Shown piece by piece: positions 57,251 through 64,000 of a stretch of 64,000 nucleotides of DNA. The first letter of the stretch is position 1. Each line of letters begins with the position of its first letter. Made by a program: the position numbers and the translations under genes. Source of the stretch: JAGVSR01 sp963750715 (GTDB lineage: Bacteria > Pseudomonadota > Alphaproteobacteria > Rhizobiales > Hyphomicrobiaceae); the NCBI GenBank assembly GCA_963750715.1, contig CAVVRP010000013.1:62001-126000 (forward strand). Reading direction: 5' to 3'. The notes beneath the pieces were generated by a model that was not told the origin of the DNA, did no database searches, and saw only the letters and a program-made list of their open reading frames with translations.

Positions 57251-59384
57251 GTGAGTGAACAAACCAACATCCTCACCATCGACCCGGGTCTCGAAGCTCT
57301 TGTGATGCTGCTGCGCTTCCAGGGGATCGCGGCAGACCCTGCGCAGATCAAGCATCGCTTCGGTGGCGGAGCGATCGGGACCCCAGAAATGCTGCGCTGC
57401 GCCGCCGAGTTCGGCCTCAAGACGCGCAACTATCCACGAAGTGGTCACGCCTCCAGAGCACGCCATTGCCTGGCATCGCCCCACTACGCGATGGCGGCTT
57501 CCTGCTGCTCGCCAAAGCCGGCGAGGACAAGGTCCTGGTGCAACGGCCGGGAGCGCGGCCGGAACTGCTGACGCAGGGTGAACTCGAAGCCATCTGGACC
57601 GGCCGGCTCGTGCTGATGACGCGTCGCGCTGGCCTGACCGATCTCACCCGGCGCTTCGATATCACGTGGTTTCTGTCGCCATCCACAAATACCGCAAGCT
57701 GCTCGGCGAGGTCGTCGTCGCTTCGTTCTTTCTGCAGCTCTTTGCCCTCGTGTCGCCGATCTTCTTCCAGGTCGTCATCGACAAGGTGCTCGTGCATCGC
57801 AGCCTGACGACGCTTGAGGTGCTGGTGTTCGGCCTCGTGGCCATCTCCATCTTCGAGACGGTGCTCGGCATCCTGCGCACCTATCTCTTCTCGCACACGA
57901 CCAACCGCATCGACGTCGAACTTGGCGCCCGTCTCTTCCGGCACCTGGTGGCGCTGCCGATCGGCTATTTCCAGGCGCGTCGGGTCGGCAACTCGGTGGC
58001 GCGCGTGCGCGAACTCGAAAACATCCGCAAGTTTCTCACGAGTTCGGCGCTGACGCTGGTCATCGACCTCTTCTTCACATTCGTCTTTCTCGGCGTGATG
58101 CTGATTTATTCCCCCGCCTTGACCGCCATCGTCGTTGCGGCCTTCCCCTTCTACATCGGCATCTCCGCCGGCCTGACGCCGCTCTTTCGCCGCCGGCTGG
58201 ATGAGAAGTTTCGGCGCGGCGCCGAGAACCAGGCGTTCCTCGTCGAAAGCGTCGCCGGTGTTGAGACGTTGAAGTCGATGGCCATCGAACCGCAGATGCA
58301 GCGCCGCTGGGAGGAACAGCTCGCCGGTTATGTCGCATCCAGTTTCCGTGTCTTGAGCCTCGGCAACGTCGCCAGCCAAACCGTGCAGCTCATCAGCAAG
58401 CTCGTGACCGCGGCGACGCTCTTCTACGGTGCCAAGCTGGTGGTCAGCGGCGACTTGACGGTTGGTGAACTCGTCGCCTTCAACATGCTGGCCGGCCGGG
58501 TCAGCACGCCGGTCCTGCGATTGGCGCAGATCTGGCAGGACTTTCACCAGGCGCGGCTTTCCGTGCATCGCCTAGGCGACATTCTCAACACGCCCGCCGA
58601 GCCCGTCTTCAATCCGGCGCGCGCCGCGTTGCCGGCGATCCGCGGCGACATCGTTTTTGAACACGTGACCTTCCGCTACCGCGTCGACGGACCCGAGGTT
58701 CTGCATGACGTCAGCTTCGCGGTCCCAGCGGGTCAGGTCATCGGCATCGTTGGACCGTCGGGATCGGGCAAGAGCACGCTTGCCAAGCTCATGCAGCGCC
58801 TCTACGTGCCAGAAAGCGGCCGCGTTCTGATCGATGGCGTCGATCTGTCGGTCGTCGACACGGGCTGGCTGCGTCGGCAGACGGCGGTGGTACTGCAAGA
58901 GAACGTGCTGTTCAACCGCTCGGTGCGCGAGAACATCGCGCTCGCCGATCCGGGAGCGCCAATGGATCGAGTGATCGCCGCGGCGAAGCTCGCCGGCGCT
59001 CACGAATTCATTCTGGAACTGCCCGAAGGCTACGACACGCTCGTCGGCGAGCGCGGGTCGAGCCTCTCTGGCGGACAGCGCCAGCGCATTGCCATCGCCA
59101 GGGCGCTCATCACCAACCCGCGCATCTTGATCTTCGATGAGGCCACAAGCGCGCTCGACTACGAGAGCGAGCGGATCATCCAGGACAACATGCGCCAGAT
59201 CGTCGAGGGACGCACCGTCTTCGTGATTGCGCATCGTCTTTCCACCGTCAGGTGGACGGATCGCATTTTGACCATCGAGCGTGGCCGGCTCGTTGAGGAC
59301 GGGACCCATGATCAGTTGATCACCACCGGCGGCCGTTACGCGTCGCTTCACCGCTTGCAGGCTGGCATCTATGAAGTCCACTGA
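57251..59384 (+). pseudogene. HlyB-type type I secretion permease/ATPase, frameshifted in the N-terminal domain
   Basis: A GTG immediately follows the RTX gene stop. Residues 1-60 form a C39-like domain (ALVMLLRFQGIAADPAQIKH, GTPEMLRCAAEFGLKTR) without the catalytic cysteine, as in HlyB, where it recognises substrate. The frame is lost near 57431 and again near 57669, each by one base. From 57670 the membrane domain and ATPase are intact: HKYRKLLGEVVVASFFLQLF, Walker A IVGPSGSGKSTLAKLM, VLQENVLFNRSVRENI, LSGGQRQRIAIARALI, Walker B ILIFDEATSALD, and H-loop VIAHRLSTVR. About 710 residues if joined. An internal start downstream would give only the transporter core. Confidence 0.85.
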
Positions 59385-59411
59385 CACACTTGGGGTGCGT
59401 GAGGCTCGACA

Positions 59412-61188
59412 ATGACGGTCGGCGGCGCGGCGTCGTACGGTGTCAGCGATCGTCATTGGCCTCTTCAGTTGGCTTCCGTTGCCCTGTTGATCCCGAAGGA
59501 AAACCAGCTTCTCGCCGCCAGGCGGCTTGCGCTCGCGCCGCTCGTTGAGGTGACGGTGACGGGCCCCGAGATGTGGTCGCGGATCATGAGGGAGACGGCC
59601 TCCGACGGCACACTGTCGATAGCCGGCAAGGCGGTCGAGGGGCTCCAGGGCGCCCCTGTCTGGCAGGCTGCATTGGGGCTTGCCGCGATCTTGTTCCTGT
59701 TTGGAGAGTTGCTGCGGCGTGGGGTTGGTTACCTTGCAGGGGCTCAGAGAGGCGGCGTCGCGCAACCAGAGCCAAAGTCAGGGTCAAAGGTTTCTCAGAC
59801 AACCGTTGACACCAGACCATCGAAGAAGGCGGCGGCAGAGCTGGAGTTTCTCCCTGCGGCGCTTGAAATCGTTGAGACACCCCCATCGCCAACGGGCCGG
59901 GCCATCGCCGCCTCGATCATCGCCGTGTTCTGCGTGGCGCTGGCCTGGGCCTCGATCGGCACGATCGATATCGTCGCCTCGGCTCCCGGCAAGGTCTTAC
60001 CGACCGGGCGAACCAAAGTGATTCAGGCGTTCGAAACCGGAGTCGTTCGCACGATTCACGTCCGTGATGGCCAAAGCGTCAAATCCGGCGAGCCGCTGAT
60101 CGAATTGGATGCGACCATCAACGCCGCCGAACGCGACCATTTGAAGAGCGATCTGGTCGCCGCGAATTTGGAAATGGCGCGGCTGCACGCGGCGCTCAGC
60201 GAGGCTGACGACCCCCTCGTCAGTTTCCACCCCCCCGAAGGGGCAAGCCCCTCACTCATTGCAATGCAGCAAGCGTATCTGACCTCTGAGGTTGCTGAGT
60301 ACCGCGCCAAGCTCAAGGCACTCGATGGCCAAAAAGCCGAGAAGGAAGGCGAAGTCGCGACCATCGCCGCCACGATCAAGAAGCTCGAAGCAACCATTCC
60401 TATTGTGCAGCAGCGTGTCTCCGTACGCCAAAGCCTCAAAGAGTTCGGCACTAAACTCGCCTACCTCGAAACCCTGCAGCTCCTGACCGAACAACAAGAG
60501 GACCGCAAGGTCCAGACCGCGCACTTGCATGAAGCAGAGGCGGCGGTTGCGGCCCTTGCCGACACGCGGGTGCAGACCGTCGAAGAATACCGCCGATCGC
60601 GTTACGCAGAGCTTGCCGAGGCCGAACGCAAGGCTGCGGGGATCAGCGAAGACCTAATTAAGGCCGAGCAGCGGACCAAACTGCAGCTGTTGACCGCACC
60701 AGTCGACGGTGTCGTTCAGCAGCTTGCCGTCCACACCGTCGGCGGGGTCGTAACGCCGGCACAGGCTCTGCTCGCCATCGTCCCTGACGACAGCCATCTC
60801 GAGATCGAAGCCATGGTGTCAAACCGCGACATCGGCTTCGTTCACGCCGGACAGGCTGCGGAGATCAAGGTCGACACCTTCAACTTCACCCGTTACGGCC
60901 TGCTGCACGGTCGCGTGCTGAGTGTTTCGTCCGACGCGATTGCGCGGGATCGTAGGCAAGACAATTCGGCAGCCGCGTGGAGACCGAGCAGCGAACCGAC
61001 AGGGCAGGAGCTTGTCTACGCGGCGCGCATTTCGCTCGACCGCTCAGATGCAAATCGAGGACAAGCTCGTCAATTTGACACCAGGGATGGCCGTCACCGT
61101 CGAGATCAGTACCGGATCCCGTCGATTGATCAGCTACCTGATCTCACCGCTCGTCAAATACGGGCATGAAAGCCTCCATGAGAGGTGA
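59412..61188 (+). pseudogene. HlyD-family adaptor with extra N-terminal membrane segment, frameshifted at the 3' end
   Basis: The first frame gives the adaptor to about residue 545. The canonical part starts at LEFLPAALEIVETPP with a membrane helix at 163-183. It then has TKVIQAFETGVVRTIHVRDG, a long coiled coil (215-430), LTAPVDGVVQQLAVHTVGGV, and ISLDRS. A +1 shift near 61045 moves the typical C-terminus (MQIEDKLVNLTPGMAVTVEI, LISYLISPL) into another frame ending at 61188. The N-terminal 145 residues are unusual, with another hydrophobic segment at 84-100 and no match I recognise. The gene begins 27 bases after the exporter. Confidence 0.82.
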
Positions 61189-61248
61189 GATCTCCGAGGT
61201 CTGCGGCCTCGGGGCGGTGTTCCATGACGGGGCCGAAAAAAGACAACA

Positions 61249-61714
61249 CCAACGAAACCTGATCGAGCTGAAGCAGTTCCGGCGCATCGCAATGCGTTAC
61301 GACAAGCTCGGCGATGGTCAGTAGATGATTTCCACAACGACGAGTGCCGACATAACTTCGCGGCGATCGACCCTCCCAACGGCCGGTGGCACTCGGCCTC
61401 GACTTCATCTTCCCGCGTACGCTTCGGAGAAGCGCCATCGGCTTGCTGTCGGTGAGACGCAGGAGCGTGTGGCCGATCAAAGAAAGACGCTTGAAGATAA
61501 GCCACGACGATCGATTACTCACTGCCCCAAGCCATAACCACAAAAGGGTACCTCGGATGCCACCATGTTGCGGGTTCTTGGGGGAGCTTAAGATTTGGGG
61601 GAGCTTAAGATAATTAATACCTGAGATTTCCACGCGCAACCCCGGCAGCGGCAATGCGCGGGTTTTGCGCGGTAGCAATCAGCCTGTCGCAGCTCAAGAA
61701 GCGGGTAAAAGCTC
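61249..61714 (+). repeat. Leader block of the RTX genes, copy 3 (with IS5 tail)
   Basis: Begins with the same IS5 transposase tail (RNLIELKQFRRIAMRYDKLG, here with the standard RYDKL) and ends at the ATG of the third RTX gene. It has a private 16-base tandem duplication (TTGGGGGAGCTTAAGA twice near 61580-61610). Confidence 0.85.
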
Positions 61715-64000
61715 ATGACCATATTCGAAAAGCGGGTGGTGTCCTGGGCGAGACTATGTCGAGCAGAACGCCTCGTCGGGTGCAATGTCATTCACCAGCG
61801 GCGATTTGAACCTGGGCACCGACGGCACCAAAGTCCAGACCGTCGGGATCCGCTTCACCGGCATCGACATCCCGCAGGGCGCCATCATCACCAGCGCCTA
61901 TCATCCAGTTCCAGACCGACGAAGTCAGGACCGGCGCGACCTCGCTGCTGATCCGGGGCGAGGACGCCGACGACACGGCCGCCTTCGCCAATGTCGACCA
62001 ACAACGTGTCCTCGCCGCACGACGCACCGACGCCGCCGCCAGGCTGGTCGCCGGCGGCGTGGACCACGGTGGGCGAGGCCGGCCTCGCCCAGCGCACGCC
62101 GGACCTCTCGGCGATCGTGCAGGAGATCGTCAGCCGCGGGCGGCTGGTCGGCGCTCAACGAGCATGGCCTTCATCATCACCGGCACCGGCGACCGCACCG
62201 CGCGAGTTCGTTCGAGGGTGGCGCCGGCGAGAGCGCCGCTGCTGCATATCGAATGGGTTGTTGCCGCCGCCGGTGGTCGGCGACATCTCGATCAGCGACG
62301 TCTCGATCACCGAGGGCGATGCGGCACCATGATGGCGACCTTCACGGTGAGCTGCACTGGCGCGTTGGCCTTTCACCGTCAACTACGCCACCGCCGACGG
62401 CACGGCGACAGCGGACAGTGACTACGTGGCGACCTCGGGCACGCTGAACCTTCGCTCAAGGCCAGGCTGTCTCAGACGGTGTCGGTGACGATCAACGGCG
62501 ACACGGCACATCGAGCCCAACGAGACGTTCTTCGTCAACCTGACGAACCCGACCAACGGCGGCACCATCGTCGACGGCCAGGGCGTCGGAACCATCACCA
62601 ACGACGACGCGCCGCGCCGGTCGGTTGGCGACATCTCGATCACCGACGTAACTCGATCACGGAAGGCAACAGCGGCACCAAGACGGCGACGTTCACGGTG
62701 AACCGCACCGGGGCACGGCGGCCTTCACCGTCAACTACGCCACCGCCGACGGCACCGCGACGGCCGGCAGCGACTACGTGGCGACCTCGGGCACGCTGAC
62801 CTTCGCCGCCGGGCCAGCGACGCAGACGGTGTCGGTGACGATCAACGGCGACACGGCCGTCGAGCCCAACGAGACGTTCTTCGTCAACCTGACCAGCCCG
62901 ACCAACGGCGGCACCATCGTCGACGGCCAGGGCGTCGGCACCATCACCAACGACGACGTGGTCGGCAGCATCTGCGATCAGCGACGTCACCATCACGGAA
63001 GGCAACAGCGGCACCAAGACGGCGACGTTCACGGTGAGCCGCACCGGCACGTTGCGGCGGTCAACGTCGACTACGCCACCGCCGACGGCACGGCGCACGG
63101 CCGGCAGCGACTACGTGGCGACCTCGGGCACGCTGACCTTCGCTCCGGGCCAGCCGTCGCAGACGGTCGTCGGTGACGATCAACGGCGACACGGCCGTCG
63201 AGGCCAACGAGACGTTCTTCGTCAACCTGACGAACCCGACCAACGGCGGCACCATCGTCGACAACCAGGGGCTCGGCACCATCACCAATGACGACGGCGC
63301 ACCTACGCCCAGCGTCGTCGCGATCCACGACACGTGGCCGTTCGGCGCCGGGGACCCGTCGGGGCTGGCCTATATGCCCACCACGGGCACCCTCTTCTCT
63401 CCGACTCGGAACATGACGAGAGCCCTTATTTCAGCTCCGATCAATCTGTTCGCTCTGCAGACCGACGGCACCCTCATCCAGTCGTACAGCCTGACGCAGC
63501 TTCACCGAGAAGCCGACGGGCCTGGCCTTCAATCCGACGACGGGTTTCTGTACATCGTCCGATGACGACGCAAACACAGGGTCTTCTGGGTCGATCCGGC
63601 CAACCCGTACGGTCAAGCTCGGAGAGTTCGCGTTACGACGCCCCTGGGCGTCACGGACCCGGAGGACATATCGGTCGACCCGATCAACGGCACATTTGTT
63701 CATCCTTAACGGCGCCCCGGCGCACTATCGTCGAGACCAACAGCACCGGCACGCTAGGTGTTCTCGAACATTACCCTTCCGTCGGCGATTAAGGATCCCG
63801 ACGCGCTGGCCTACGACGCCCACGCAGACGTCTTCTACGTCGGCGGCGCCATCCAGCAACCTAATTTCGTGGAAGGTTGACCGCAGCGGTGCGATCCTGG
63901 ACACGATCAATATTCTGGAGACGCTACCGCAACCCGTTAGCGGCGCAAAAGCCAAAATCAAGGAGCTCGGAGTTGCACCGAGCAGCAACCCGAACGACGA
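61715..64000 (+). pseudogene. Third RTX-locus surface protein, indel-riddled and cut by the window edge
   Basis: From the ATG at 61715 (MTIFEKRVVS, then shifted) the protein is a mosaic. A jelly-roll domain like that of 53389 comes first (IRFTGIDIPQGAIITSAY, ITGTGDRTA). Three Calx-beta-like units follow (NYATADGTATA..DYVATSG, TKTATFTVNRTG, GTITNDD), about 62280-63295. Then comes a propeller-like end as in 49456 (GDPSGLAYMPTTGTL, FSSINLFALQTDGT). The frame shifts on average every 50-100 bases, mostly by single extra bases, although the encoded residues stay conserved between shifts. The 3' end lies beyond the window. Confidence 0.8.

Noticed and set aside
57417..58568. A 383-codon minus-strand frame opposite the HlyB-type exporter
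   Set aside because: Antisense shadow of a conserved ABC membrane domain; the charged product has no recognisable features.

Overview
The window reads as a GC-rich alphaproteobacterial chromosome, most likely from the Hyphomicrobiales (Rhizobiales). The main evidence is the block acs / EVE protein / gpsA / tsaD / hemC-hemD-Mic60-like-hemY, a neighbourhood common in that order, together with an SdhAF4 (DUF1674) protein, an extensin-like protein and an ExoF-type polysaccharide exporter. Many genes overlap by 1 to 4 bases at stop/start junctions (htpX-rsmB, EVE-methyltransferase, oxidoreductase-gtrA, hemC-hemD).

Layout. 1-21.3 kb is well-kept chromosome: rsmB (cut by the left edge), htpX, sdhAF4, a TadG-like von Willebrand protein, an extensin-like protein, acs, a methyltransferase, an EVE protein, then a small glycan cluster (TylF-type methyltransferase, GtrA, mutase-like FAD oxidoreductase, two tandem STT3-like membrane proteins), then gpsA, tsaD, hemC, hemD, a Mic60/mitofilin homologue and hemY. 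No frameshifts are visible here. 21.3-27.1 kb is an accessory zone. It starts at a broken second copy of the 5' half of tRNA-Thr(CGT), holds the intact tRNA at 24.1 kb, and carries a cytochrome c, hypothetical genes and relics of a serine recombinase, an IS3 element and a zinc-ribbon transposase.

26.4-35.1 kb is type I secretion locus 1. A roughly 510-base promoter/leader block occurs twice; the second copy heads two frameshifted genes of unknown function, a frameshifted ABC exporter whose first transmembrane hairpin is present three times, and a frameshifted HlyD-type adaptor that reads into an IS66 relic. 35.4-38.2 kb holds a HigA-like antitoxin, a short-chain dehydrogenase, an APS kinase and a galE relic. 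39.1-46.3 kb is an exopolysaccharide locus (ExoF-like exporter, two P-loop kinase-like proteins, a flippase, a LuxR-type regulator), interrupted by an IS256 relic. 47.0-49.0 kb is packed with IS3-family fragments.

49.0-64.0 kb is type I secretion locus 2. There are three large RTX/Calx-beta/cadherin-type surface or secreted proteins, one with a calcineurin-like phosphoesterase domain, plus an HlyB-type exporter and its HlyD adaptor. Each of the three large genes is preceded by the same roughly 380-470-base block, twice starting with the tail of an IS5-type transposase. The third gene joins the N-terminal module of the second to the Calx-beta and propeller-like modules of the first. Every gene of both secretion loci carries at least one frameshift, and the last 2.3 kb carries many single-base indels. 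The sequence alone cannot decide between decay and sequence/assembly error in repeat-rich DNA.

How it works together: the first part is core metabolism and haem/envelope biology. The remainder looks like an envelope and cell-surface region (glycan modification, exopolysaccharide export, two protein secretion systems with their cargo) built up and reshuffled by insertion sequences and repeat recombination.
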